This document shows, in pieces, positions 21,496 to 32,406 of a DNA stretch of 64,000 nucleotides (positions are counted from its first letter, which is position 1; every line of letters starts with the position of its first letter). The DNA is from Rhexocercosporidium sp. MPI-PUGE-AT-0058 (Eukaryota; Ascomycota; Leotiomycetes; Helotiales). Location: positions 124,001-188,000 of the forward strand of contig JAGTJL010000008.1 in assembly GCA_020746875.1 (NCBI GenBank). Direction: 5' to 3'. The position numbers were made by a program, and so were the translations under genes. The notes beneath the pieces are model-generated. The model did not search any database. It had not been told where the DNA came from and worked only from the letters and a program-made list of their open reading frames with translations.

Positions 21496-22498
21496 TTACC
21501 AAAACCACAGCCAAGCGTCCATATTCGCTTGATTCTTCGCGAATGGTAGTAGATAGAGCAATATTAGCCATAGACACCATAATTTGAATGTCCGTTTATC
21601 CGCCGCCAGATCCTTCCGTATCAATGTGCGGATTGCGATCGTGAAGCCAAGTAGTATCGGTAATAAGTATCCAGCAAGGGATAGTTGCCAGAATGCCGGC
21701 GCAACAATGGAGAAGGCGATGATAGTAAGCGCATTGATTCGTCTCGTTTGGAAGTCGCCAAGGACGATCGGTAGCGTCCTTCTGAACCTCATCCGATCCC
21801 CTTCTTGATCCTCCATGTCTTGGAATTGAATGGTACATGTGATGGCGGCAGCGATGACTGCTAACCAGTAATAGGTGGTGTTGTTGAGAGTGCCACAAGC
21901 GACTTGCGCAGCGCCAGCGCCGAATGTTGTGAAGCCTAGCGCATTGTTGATATGTCGGATGAGATAGTTGTCTTCGGCAGCGCCCAGATCATTGTATATC
22001 CATGTCAAGACCATCAGGAAGAGACTCTCCTTGCTTCCTCCAAGGTAGAGGGTGGCGAGAAAGACGGCGGGGATTGATACCAGCAGAATCCGGCGAGCTT
22101 CTTCGGAGGTGAGACGTCCAGATGGGATGGCTCGCCATGGCTTGTTGATTGAATCTTCCAAGACCGAGTTGGGCAGTCTTTGGTTGGACAGGTTGAATAT
22201 CCAGAGGTTCATCCACGACCATACAACTGATTTCAAGAGTCTGAACAAGACATATGTAAAGTCCGGGGTCGGTTCCGTGCTGAAGACTCCGGAGTAGGCG
22301 GCTGTGAAGGCAAATGTTGTAGCAGGGAGAATCGTAGTCTTCACATCACTTCTGGTGATGAGAAATGCGGTCTTCACGTGGAAGAGAAAAGGCCGATCCT
22401 GACCTGAGGTCAGCATCCAATTCTCAGACATCTTCAAGTCATGAAATTACCTCTGTTTGCGGAGGCAGTTTGCCCTCCTCTGCATACTCCAAATCCAT
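21496..22498 (-). CDS. UbiA-type membrane prenyltransferase
   Basis: Two exons: MDLEYAEEGKLPPQTE (22498-22451), then from 22398, across a 52-nt intron (GTAATT..GCTGACCTCAGGTCAG). The protein is 316 residues. An ATG at 22431 lies inside the intron and is not preferred. The first Asp-rich site is NLSNQ...LEDSINKPWRA and the second is QDMEDQEGDR, where Mg2+-diphosphate binds in UbiA enzymes. About eight hydrophobic helices surround these motifs. The family transfers isoprenyl groups to aromatic or other acceptors within membranes. No terpene cyclase, PKS or other pathway enzyme is adjacent, so the substrate is unknown. It is divergent from the rhodopsin-domain gene over 3.3 kb. Confidence 0.87.
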
Positions 22499-25400
22499 TG
22501 TACCCGTCATCGTTCGAGCATCTCGACGTCAATCAGCAACGAAAGTATCGAGGTACCGTAAGAAAGGCATCTGGAGCATAAGTATGGGTGGTGGCATTCG
22601 GGACGTGGGTAGTCGAGGGGTTACCCAAAACAACCTACCCACACCTACTTTCACTCAGCATGGCCCACCCACATCATGAAGGAAATTTTCATTGGTGTCT
22701 GCGAGAAGATGCCGAGTACTGATATGAAATCGCTTGATCGTATCCACCTATGTCAAATAATGTCCCAAGCACCAGATCCAAGCCACCTGGTCTAGACGGC
22801 TTGAGAACTAGGAGGAATACGCACGGCCCGGAGATGAGGCCTCATGAAGACATCATGGCAGATGTTCAGCTGTATCCCGGGCTGTCTTAGTTTCCACCCC
22901 ATGTTAGACGAGTTCTCTGGTGGTCGCAAAAGGTTTCCCCTCTAAGTATTGGATTGTCAGGGAGAGTAAGCTACGGGGGCGTTGGGTGGCGTCGATCCGT
23001 GGAGACGAGTTCTATCGGGGGGAGACGAGTCGGATCGAAGGTCGGGATGAGAAGGAAGCTCTGCTGCTAGGAGTGACGTCCCAAGGATAAGATTTATGGG
23101 GCGAATCATGATACTACCTGATGTTCATCCGGAGGATCTCCCTCTTCATACCTGACACATGTTTACTGCAAGATAAGACCTGCACTGAGTTGAGCTTCCT
23201 CGGTTGCGTTCAGATGGTCCTGAGCGGTGACTTGCAGCTTTGTTTGAAGTCTAGACGAGTCAGTTGGTGATACGGACACAGCTTTGCACGAGCATTGGTG
23301 GGGGGAGGGCAAGGCAGGTCCTGCATAGTTTGACGGTTATGGCGGTTGGATATGAGATGGATGGATTACTTCGTTTATTGTGATGCACGTGTGCATCCTC
23401 AGACTGCAGAGGACCGACCAGGATTGCAGAATTGCAAGGAAGCGGTCAATCTCACTATCAAAACACTAGGCCCGAGCTTATAGTCGATAGTGGGTGAATG
23501 GGTGAGCGAGTGAGTGAGTGAGGGAGTGAGTGATGCGGCGGATGAGAAGTACAATACAGGACAATAGTCCGGGAGATGGAAGATGGGAGATGGATCAGGG
23601 GGGCAGCAGCAGGGGGAACCAGGGGAAAATCTCCAGAAAATCCGATCTGTGATGGTCGGTACCTTTTCGTACTGGGGGTTGGCCTGCACCTGCTCCCCCA
23701 GTGGACTTAGCGAGCTCAGTTAGTCAGTTACTTCGGAGTTAGGAGTTCTTGGGAGTTCTTGGGAGTCGGTCAGCACCCTCGGCAATGGCTGAACGATCGC
23801 TGATTGGACAGCTCAGGATGATTGGTACTCACTTGTAGAAGTAAGTGCCCTTTCCGGATACTTCGAAGTACTTAGTACGAAGTAGTTTCTCATTGTCCCC
23901 TAGAGTAGGTTCCCTAGTAGTTCCTTGCCCTGTACCGTAGTTACGTCGTAGTTACTGACTACCCTGTCGTTACTGCCCTGTGCCCTGTGCTTATGTTTGT
24001 GCCATTGCCGTGCCTGTACCTTCCGTACCTGTCGAGCCTGTCGAGCCTGTCTCCTGTACAGTCAGTACGGAGTAAGTACTCAGTCCTGTAGGGAACGTAC
24101 TGTAGGTTGGTACCTGCTACCTGTGACCAGTTAGCTGTGGGCCCATGACGGCCTGGCCACCGCCCTCCCTCCACCACCCACCCGCACCCTGCACCCTGCA
24201 CCCACCAACTGGGGGATCTGCGGGTGCTTTTCTGCAGGAACCACCCACCACTACTACCACTACTACCACACTACTACAGTACTACACCACCACCCTCCAC
24301 TCCACCTGCACCACTCGGCTTCCTCAGGGGCTCGTGCTCATCCGTGCCCACGTCCGTGGGAGCTGCAGGACCGGACCTCCCCCCTCACCCAGACCTGGCC
24401 AGACTGATCAGACTGCTCAGAATGATCAGAATGACCAGAATGACCACAGGTCAACGTTTCAAAACCCTCAAAACACTTGCACCTTGCTGCACCCACAGAC
24501 ACTCACAGACGCAACCACCACCTGCTGCGGGGTATCAACAGCTTCATCTCCTCACCTCTTCCCGTCTTCCCCTCTTCCCCTCTCCGAATGCTACTCTACT
24601 CTACCCTACTCTACTCTGCCCTGCACTGCAGCCAGCTTGCTTCATTCTCGCTCGCCATCATCCGAACCGGAAGTTGCCCAAACCTGGCTTTACACATCTC
24701 GGTCTGGCTCTGGAGTCTAGGGCCTTACCCTTCCCTGCCCTGCCCTGCCCTGAAATTGCTGTCGATCGGACGTCTCTCCTCGACTCTATAAAAGAAAGAT
24801 GTGCAATTTGGTGGCGGGTCATATAGCACGAATTCCCACCCAGGCCAGGGAAGATAGAGCCGCGGTGCCTGGAGCTTGGAGCTTGGCCTGTCAGGGTTTC
24901 AGCCTCCGCCTTCCCCGATGAGCTGATCGCCTTCCATAATTCTAAAATTTCCGCTTCCACGGCAGGATTTACCTGGGAGAATCGACCGATCGCTACTAGG
25001 TTGGCACTACCCTCGGGGAGGGGGACCTACTAAAATAGTACGAAAGTACAGTACAGTACGAAGTACAAGACAATACCACGGCCCCCAGCACGAGCCATTG
25101 TGTAATAGAAACTTCACCGACGAGAGAATGCCCATGCTCGGAGCGGTTCTACAATAGGGCAGTAGGTGCTGTATGAGTCGTGGCAGTACAGTACAGTACA
25201 GTTGCCACAGTTCAGGGTCTGTTCTGAACTCACATGCGAGGTCCTGCCGTGCTCAAAATCCTTTCAAGATGCAGGGCACGGCCGAAGAGCGCCACACTTC
25301 TAGCTGATTTCGGCAATAACCGAGAAATCAACATGAGCCCCGATGTACACCCGCACCCTAGCACATTCTCGCTGGACGATAGTCCTCTGATTGCTTGCAT

Positions 25401-25803
25401 ATCACCGTCCGAAAGGAGGGCGCCCTTAACCTTGAACGTGCATTGGGTTCATGGCGTTTCCTTCCAATAGTTCAGTTCGGTTTCGTCGTCTTCCAAACAC
25501 ATCTAAACACCTGCTGGTGGGGGAGCATGAGCTGAAGATATATGAAAAAGATACTTTTCCCGTCCCCCCCCTTTAACTCGTCACTTGCCTTCTTCTCTGC
25601 CGAGCATCACTCGCTTTCTACTTGATTAACTTCCCGCTGTAGTAGTCTCTTCTCGAGATCGGATTCCAACCCCTTCAGGACTACCAAGAGCTAGTCCATA
25701 AGTCCGTCATCCATCCGCACTGACCTCGACGTCTACGTACATCCATCGAGTCTCGCCCTCATTCTTCCCATTCTCCATTTCTTTCAAGAATAATACACTC
25801 AAA
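22499..25803. promoter_or_regulatory. 3.3 kb gene-free divergent region rich in simple repeats
   Basis: It lies between the UbiA-type and rhodopsin-domain start codons. Short tandem sequences are dense: GAGT units at about 23500-23532, CCTGTCGAG units near 24030, ACTACTACC units at 24240-24280, GACCAGAAT units near 24420-24445, CTACTCTACC and CTTCCC units near 24560-24620, CCCTGC units near 24740, and GTACAGTACAGTAC at about 25045 and 25186. Two overlapping frames of about 200 codons at 24145-24826 are products of this C/T-rich composition, with no domain or start context. The last 300 bases (C/T-rich) are probably the receptor promoter and 5' UTR. Confidence 0.6.
23500..23532 (+). repeat. 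GAGT tetranucleotide microsatellite
   Basis: Imperfect run of GAGT/GAGC/GAGG units in the gene-free region. Confidence 0.7.
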
Positions 25804-27060
25804 ATGGTCGACCTTCAAGCTGCCTGCTACGGCATTGTCTCTACCTTTTTCGTTGCGTCGACGCTTTCTATTCTCCTCCGCATATATGCCCGTGGCTTCG
25901 TCGTCAAGAACTTTGGATGGGATGATTGGTGCATGACTGCGATTCTGGTAGGTAGCCACTCCCACAAACTCACACTTTTATTGACAGGAGCCAGTTCTTC
26001 AACAGCGGCCAGCAAGTTCTTCTCTACTACTTTGTCCATTATGGCGGTGGACTGTAAGTGATGCTCAAGTGACTCCGATGTCAAGCCCAGGCTGACTTCT
26101 CCCCAGACACATCGAGGAGGTCATGGCCACTCACCCAGAATGGCTACCAAAACTGATCACGGCTCTCTTCGTTGAGGAGCTTTACTACGTCCTCATGCAC
26201 TGGGTCATCAAGATGGCATTCCTCCTTTTCTACCTTCGCTTCGCCACCAAACGTTTCAGGACTCTGGTTTTCTGCACCATCGGCCTCAACTGCGCCTTCA
26301 CTGTTGCCCAATGGCTCCTCTACTGCCTTCAATGCATGCCAATTGCTGCTTTCTTCCATCCAGAGCTCCACCCTGGAGTCAAGTGCATTGACAATTCCGT
26401 CCTGGCTTTTGTACCTGCTGCTCTCGTAAGTAATCTAATCCCACGCCTCTCGTCGTCAATATCTGACAATACCAGAACATCTTCACCGACATCTGCATCG
26501 TCGTTCTTCCCATCCAGCCCCTCTGGGCCATTCAAATCTCCCTCCGCAAACGCCTCATGCTCCTCAGCATCATCAGTCTAGGCGGCGTTGTCGTCCTCAT
26601 TTCCATTCTCCGCCTCACCGTCCTTCTCGAATTCCAAAAGATGACTGACTTCACGTACTCCCTCGGCAAGATCATCATCATCTCCTGCATCGAGCTCGAA
26701 GTCGCTATCATGGCCGCCAACGCACCGTCTCTTCGCGTCCTCTTCAGCAAGGCAAATGGAGGATCACAGGGTACAGCAGGTGGACACCATACACTGTCGA
26801 ACAGGTCCAGGCCTCAATCGAAGCATAGATTCGTCATGACGTCGTCGACTTGCCACATTACCAGTAAGGGTGCGAACATGGAGCTCACGCAGGAGCACTC
26901 CAACCACCAATCCAATAGCTCGGAAGAGTCCTTAACGAAACATGTCAGCGAGTCTGGCATCCTCGTCACCTCAGTGGTGGGTGTCGAGACACATGAGGCC
27001 AAGCGAGACTCGAGGAAGTCTCGCGCTGCTGCTGCTGCTGATAGGTCGGATATGGTATGA
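25804..27060 (+). CDS. Rhodopsin-domain (PTH11-like) membrane receptor
   Basis: Four exons (introns 25948-25994, 26054-26106 and 26426-26475) give 368 residues. Seven TM helices can be read, starting with the ACYGIVSTFFVASTLSILLR helix, then RGFVVKNFGWDDWCM. Family marks include GWDDW after TM1, the junction HYGGGLHIEEV made by splicing intron 2, Cys residues around HPGVKCID, and NIFTDICIVVLPIQPLW made by splicing intron 3. The tail of about 100 residues is polar and cytoplasmic, ending in an Ala run. This is the large fungal Rhodopsin_dom/PTH11-like set of putative G-protein-coupled receptors. No CFEM domain is present. The ligand is unknown. Confidence 0.88.
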
Positions 27061-27726
27061 GAGAGAGCAAGTCTAGGATTGTGTATTTGTATAAGCGTTG
27101 GAGTTTCGGTGGGGACAATCCTTGGAGTTTTGGGTTTCTTTGGATGGAAATTCTGGGGGATATGGGTGGGTGATTGACTGCTCGAGGTCGACCCCCGGGG
27201 CTATATCAGTTTCCATTTACATTATCAAATCACCTTCTTCAACCGATACTTGATATCCATTACTTCCACTTCGTCTATAACACGTCCGCAGACATTTGTT
27301 CCTTCATCGAGAATATCCTTCTTACCTGTATCCAGATCAGCGATTGTAATTACCTCATGAGAGGAGGTCTCGCTAAATTCGATAGCCTTCACTTGAGGCT
27401 TCATCGCAAAATATTTTCCCTGGCAGATGTAATGATTACGCAGATGTGGTGAGTGCAAGATCTGGAGCTGATAGTTCTGTCATCCTGTAAGTTTCGAGCT
27501 AACTCCAGTTGTATCCGCTCAACAAGCATAATTATCAAAAATAGTTATCAAGACCAAAAAGCACAATCACACCAGTCTCCTGAACAACCAGCAACCAGCA
27601 ACCAGCAACAAGGATCAAAACTCGATTGAGACCACCAAAAAAAGCTTTTGAACAGCTGCTATACCTCAGCCTGTTGCCAACCTCTCTGGATATTGATAGC
27701 AACTTTCCTCAAGGACTCGAACCCGA
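27061..27726. other. Convergent 3' region, receptor / LURP-like gene
   Basis: 666 bases between converging genes. Overlapping frames of about 90 codons at 27174-27458 occur on both strands, with no motif. A direct repeat of CCAGCAA units (CAACCAGCAACCAGCAACCAGC) lies near 27590. Confidence 0.5.
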
Positions 27727-28424
27727 TCACTTCCTATACACATGATGCATCTCGGCGCGACAGAGAGCGATGACCAACACCTGAACGATAAATGAGTACC
27801 TTTTCTTCCTTCTCGATGGAGGGGACGAAAAACAGAAGAATACACTTACAAGAGCAAGGTCGACACCCCCAGCAACACGCACCTCCCATGTACTTCTATC
27901 AGCTTGACTAAGATCGCTGATATCATTCGACCCCGTGAGCTTGATCTCACCAATACACACCCCCTGAACAGCAGTAGTGACCACCGTCGAAATGGCACCG
28001 AAATCCTGCGGCCGCACCAGCAGCTCCACCTCCCTCCCCGCATCAGCCTCATTCAGGATCGTCACGTCGAGAGCAGATCGCTCTTTGGCAAACCGAGACA
28101 CGTGTTTGATCTTGGCCAGCACGCGGCCCGAGGGCGCCTCGACGAGCCAGTTGTTCTCGGTGAGGTAGTTCGCGTGGCGGAGCTCGAAGAGGGGGACTCC
28201 GATGAAGTGCCTTTTACGGTGCGGCGCCAGGACCAGGATTTCATGCCCGGGCTGGAGGCGCTGAATAGTTCTTGGCCCGAGGTGGAGGGGGAGGAGGAGG
28301 AGGTGACGGTCACGCTCTTGAAGTAGCGGTCGTGGCATTGGACTGTGAAGGTGGATTCTTCTTTGGAGATAGGGTGGTCGGATATGGCCAGGGGTGTGGT
28401 TTGGGGTTCGAGTTTGGTTGTCAT
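27727..28424 (-). CDS. LURP-one/tubby-like C2 domain protein, apparent frameshift
   Basis: Start ATG 28424 (MTTKLEPQTTPLAISDHPI). The family pattern SWSWRRTVKGTSSESP should run into PLFELRHANYL, but the second half lies in another frame. One extra C in the CCCCC run (G run 28191-28195 on the plus strand) would restore it. Downstream are WLVEAPSGRVLAKIKH, DVTI and the family end VAGGVDLAL. A 69-nt in-frame intron (27781-27849, GTAAGT..GTTCAG) then joins VDLAL to VLVIALCRAEMHHVYRK. Intron sequence aside, the protein would be a single LURP-one domain of roughly 200 residues, a tubby-like fold of unknown function in fungi. Either the gene is newly broken or the homopolymer is miscalled by one base. 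Confidence 0.6.
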
Positions 28425-30540
28425 GGTGGTGGTGGAAAGAGTGCAAGTGTTGTGATGAGAAGTAGACGTAAACTGGGGATTAATCAGTATACGAGAATAG
28501 CTAGAGCTGGGTAAACCATTGCGAGCAAATCCAAGTCGACGTAAAGGAAAATCGTCGAAACTAAAAGAACCGATAACAAAAAGTTGTCTTTTATTTTGAT
28601 TGACACGTCATTTTCTGGACTGCAGGAATTATATGCGTCGCATTCGTTCTTACGGTCCAATCCAAATCGTGCCCCAACGTTAACGGCATACTTACTGAGG
28701 CGAAGCTGCACTGCTGGTCCCTACTAATCCTTGTCTTCTGACTTGCCAAGGGACCTGGAATGTCTAGTACTGCTGCATGGGACTCGTTTGGATTACAGTA
28801 CAATACAAAGGCTGCATATGACATGTGTCCGTTTGTGTTGTTAATTTCGCTTGGGAAATGTAGGGAAGGCTGTGTCGATGGCATTCCAAGAACAATAGAA
28901 TGCAACTACCATGATTAATAAATGGGAGGGGATAATTGAAGATCGTCTAAGAATGCTGCGGTGTAGTGAGACCGCTATTGAATGAAACAAATGCCAGCAT
29001 CTAGTGATTTAGTCGAGTTGACTTCCATTGGTAACACAACCTAATTGAGAACTCAAGACCAACAATAACAACAACAAAGATAGTTTCTTTTCAAATCTAA
29101 CATCAACTGAAATCAAATGAAATCAAATGGCCATTCATAAATGTTCTAGCGCTTGAACTTAGCATCTTCTTTCCTCAGCCCTTTTTCTTCGGACACCTGA
29201 TTTCTATTTACAGTACGCAAAAGTTCTAGTTTATTTATAGCATACAATTTCAATAAGACCATTGAATATAGTTAAGAAAGCTTCATCAAACTTTTAGGGA
29301 GGGAGGGGAGTGTTACAGTATGGAGAAGAAAGATCCAAAATTATCGTTACCTTTAAAAGCCGTTGGATTTTGAGACTTACTCGGTTGTGACTTCCCAATC
29401 TGGGAAATTTGAGTGGCTTTCAGACATGTATTGCCGCCTTCTGGATTCAGATGTTGCACGCTCGCTAAAGGAATCTGCTCTTCAGGGATCGGTAAGCTTG
29501 TATATAGATGTAGGTACTGTGGCGGAGGAATTGAAAGTAAATGAAGAAAGTCGGTTTGAGCCATTGCTGGATGATTGGGCCTTTCTTCTGGAGCGTTACG
29601 ACGTGGACAAGTCCGGGCGTGCACAAAGGGATTTGGATGGCTCTGGAAGTAGATTATTTCTAGACTGAGTGATATCTGAATCGTAGTGATGCACGGATTG
29701 TGTTCACCTTAGATCTCAAGTCATGAAGTAGGCAATGTGCGTTATCCAAAAGAATGACTAACACACCTTACATGACTGATTTTGAACGTGGGTTCGTTAG
29801 ACATCTTAGTGTGTAGGAAAATACTCCCCAGTCATTCCAGTGGAAACAAGATACCTCTTCTACGCAAACTTGTGCTGAGGTCGTCTTGGCCCCGCGCATT
29901 GGAGAAGCAGAACATGACATCCTTGGTTTACAAGGGGTATCATTTACCTACTGACCAAGCTCCCTGCCTTTCTTTCTTGGCGTCTTAGAAGTCTCAGATT
30001 CATTTGAGCGCTTTTAAGAGCTGATAAAGTCCTATCCATGCAGGATTCCTCTCGCGCAACATAAGGTGTGAATAGCAGGCGAGCCTCGCTTAATTCGAGA
30101 AAGGGGCTTAAACGAGCTTCAAACAACAGGACACAAGTATTAACATCCACCGAATGCACCAGAAGCAGGTCTGCTTTCCACATTGAAAGAGATAGTTGAA
30201 TAACCGTCATATTTGAAGAGTCTGTATCGGTTCAAATCGTCAGCTCATGGACTTGCGCTAGTCAGAATACAGATTAGCTTGGATGAAGGCTCATGCCAAG
30301 CTTTATTGTAAACATTCATAACTGTTCACTTTGCAAGAATTACGACTCAACTACTCCCTCCTCATGACGCTACCTGAACTGTTGATAACGCAATACTTAG
30401 GCAACCATCACCTCGAGATCCTCAAATATCGTGGATAATCAATTCCAATCTTCAGCAAGTCAACAACAACCATCAGCCCCAGCCGACGCACTAACCAGTC
30501 GATTCTGCCACGCTAAGCTGACCGCTCGAGGAAACGCACT
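28425..30540. other. Intergenic, no gene recognised
   Basis: About 2.1 kb of fairly A/T-rich DNA. A frame at 29363-29668 on the plus strand and one opposite it at 29313-29624 have no motif. I see no RNA gene. The right end leads into the 5' region of the RGG gene. Confidence 0.5.
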
Positions 30541-31056
30541 ATGGATAACCCCTCCTCTCCCATCGACATCCCCTCCGTTAACAACCTCAAGAATAAGCAG
30601 AAGAAGGCTGCTCCAACGGCTGTTGACTTCGGTACAATTCCTCAAGGCACAGCTCCTGTTGAGAGATTCAGACAGGCAATTGATCCCAGCTCCGTCGCAG
30701 GCCCCGCCAACACTTTCATTCGATCTGCCATTCTGCGCGCCCCTCTCCCCCCACTCCCCCTTCAACCCTCCCAGCAACCAAGATGGACGAGTTCGCGCAG
30801 TCAAGAGAGGACGATGACCTCTTCGCCGATGAGTTCGAGCCCATTCCAACGCCGACGGCTATCGTCGAGCAACCAGAGCCCTCGCCCATCCCTGATCAGC
30901 CTCGGTCTGCAGCAGCCAAGCCAACCCCGCCAACCGGAGGAGGATCAGGTCAACAGCAGCAGCAACAACAACAACAGCAGCAGCGCAATGGCAGACAAGA
31001 GGGAGGTAGAGAGCGGAGAGGACGAGGCGGTGGTCGCGGAGGATCAAACGGCTTAG
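30541..31056 (+). other. Upstream overlapping ORF or first exon of RGG gene
   Basis: A 171-codon frame begins with ATG at 30541 (MDNPSSPIDIPSVNNLKNKQ) and overlaps the RGG start in another frame. Its first 30-60 residues look coding; the rest is a shadow of the RGG gene. A possible intron (GTACAA near 30632 to CTCCCAG near 30774, with a strong pyrimidine tract) would join DF to ATKMDEFAQ in frame and make this the true N-terminus. The alternative is a long regulatory upstream ORF. The donor is weak and I see no good branch site. Confidence 0.35.
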
Positions 31057-31976
31057 GCCAATCCAGATACGCACCACCGGCCGAGTCCTCTCCCTCTCCT
31101 ACCTCTCTCCCGCAGGCCGCACCCCCTCCCACCGCTCCGACAACCACAACCTCTACCTCAACTTCACTCCCATCACCAACACCTGCCACTACGCAAACCG
31201 ACTCCGCGCCTCCTCCTCCCTCAAACACAAACACACCACCTACAGACAACACGCGCATACATGCAGTACGAGGCGACCGATCCGCAACAGGCGGACCCGC
31301 GCACAAGAAACTCACCGAACAAGAACTCACCGAGAAGATGGCCAAGATGGCGATCCTGAACGCGCAGAAGGCAGAGAAGCACCGTTTGACCGAGGCAGAT
31401 CAGGCGGCGTTCCAACACAGAGAGAAAGAGCTCGCAAAGGAGAGACGAGAGAAGGCTATCGCGGAGAAGAAGAACGAGCGCGTCATGGAGATGGAGCGGG
31501 CGAAGAATAGGGAGAGGAAGATGAAGGCGCAGGGGGGACGGGAGTGGGATAGTGAGAAGGTCGAGAGTGATATTGTGGATGGGAGAGGGAGGGGGAGGAG
31601 TTCAGAGTTTGTCAGGGGTGGACATGGAGGCGTTATTAGGGGTGCCAGGGGTGGATTGGCCGCAAGCAAGTATTCGGTGGATGATGGCGAGGGTGAGAAC
31701 GAGTCTCAGCCTTCGAGAGGTCGTGGTGGATTTGAGATCAGAGGTCGTGGACGAGGTGGTCGTGGCGGAGGTCGAGGTGGCAAAACAGCAAACGCGAATA
31801 CCGTTCCCAGCGCAGAAGACTTCCCCTCATTACCAACACCTGCAAAGGCATCCGAAAGACCAAAGACCGACATGGCATCCGACGAGAAGGTGAAGTCGCC
31901 CGCCATGGAGAAGGCTGCTGGAGACTGGGCAGAGGAAATGGCTACACCGGTTGAAGAGAAGAAACTGGATGTTTGA
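30783..31976 (+). CDS. RGG-rich putative RNA-binding protein
   Basis: An uninterrupted 397-codon frame from ATG 30783. The N-terminus is acidic (DDDLFADEFEPIP), followed by a Gln run (about 57-67) and a first RGG box (about 78-87). A long Pro/Thr/Ser linker (100-155) follows. A charged helical block (about 175-250) is rich in K, E and A. A second, longer RG/RGG region lies at about 267-333 (RGGHGGVIRGARGG, GRGRGGRGGGRGG). The tail has PSAEDFPSLPTP, a motif seen in RNA-binding proteins of the translation machinery. It is similar in build to SERBP1/Stm1-type ribosome-associated proteins, but I cannot confirm that family. RGG arginines are usual methylation targets. The true start may lie upstream. 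Confidence 0.7.
   Translation: MDEFAQSREDDDLFADEFEPIPTPTAIVEQPEPSPIPDQPRSAAAKPTPPTGGGSGQQQQQQQQQQQRNGRQEGGRERRGRGGGRGGSNGLGQSRYAPPAESSPSPTSLPQAAPPPTAPTTTTSTSTSLPSPTPATTQTDSAPPPPSNTNTPPTDNTRIHAVRGDRSATGGPAHKKLTEQELTEKMAKMAILNAQKAEKHRLTEADQAAFQHREKELAKERREKAIAEKKNERVMEMERAKNRERKMKAQGGREWDSEKVESDIVDGRGRGRSSEFVRGGHGGVIRGARGGLAASKYSVDDGEGENESQPSRGRGGFEIRGRGRGGRGGGRGGKTANANTVPSAEDFPSLPTPAKASERPKTDMASDEKVKSPAMEKAAGDWAEEMATPVEEKKLDV
30951..30984 (+). repeat. CAA/CAG repeat coding poly-Gln
   Basis: Mixed CAA and CAG codons in the N-terminal part of the RGG gene. Confidence 0.8.
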
Positions 31977-32406
31977 GGTACAGCGAGCGAGAGGGAGAGC
32001 AGAGCAAAGAAAAGCATGGCATGGCACTGGAGTTGGCGTTGTAGGGATAGAAAACGCTCGTCTACGGACTTGCGAGGTGGCATTGCTTGCTAATTTGAAT
32101 TTCAAAAAATGTTCCGCTCCTCTGTTCTCTTATGATGATGACTTCGTGACATTTGATTATTTGCTCCTGAGGTGAGGAATGATTTGACATAGATTGTCTT
32201 GGTGCTCTGCTGCTGAATACACTAGGTATTGACGAGAAGCTTTGTCTTCAAGTGTCTGGCAAGGTAGAAGCTGTGGCGACAATAAATGCAAGGGCAGCCA
32301 GCCATATCCATTCTCAGTCAGCCCAGTGTTGGCTTCGTCAGTCTTCATATCCACAAGACCTAGAATGCAAGGAGGTAGAACGTGGCATTTGTTACATTTC
32401 TATAGA
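31977..32406. other. Convergent 3' region, RGG gene / GPI16
   Basis: 430 bases holding both 3' UTRs; no gene seen. Confidence 0.55.

Noticed and set aside
22399..22450. ATG at 22431 as start of the UbiA-type gene
   Set aside because: It lies in a well-formed intron; splicing from 22498 gives a better N-terminus and keeps the frame.
24145..24826. Two overlapping frames of about 200 codons
   Set aside because: They arise from C/T-rich simple repeats, overlap each other in different frames and show no domain, signal peptide or splice structure.
27181..27200. Polylinker-like string with XhoI, SalI and SmaI sites
   Set aside because: The resemblance to a vector covers only about 12 bases; the surrounding DNA continues as ordinary fungal sequence with no vector backbone.
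27713..27725. tRNA B-box-like GGGTTCGAGTCC on the minus strand
   Set aside because: No A box, anticodon arm or acceptor pairing at the right distance; the upstream bases belong to the last exon of the LURP-like gene.
30228..30240. GGTTCAAATC string resembling a tRNA B box
   Set aside because: No A box or cloverleaf can be drawn around it.
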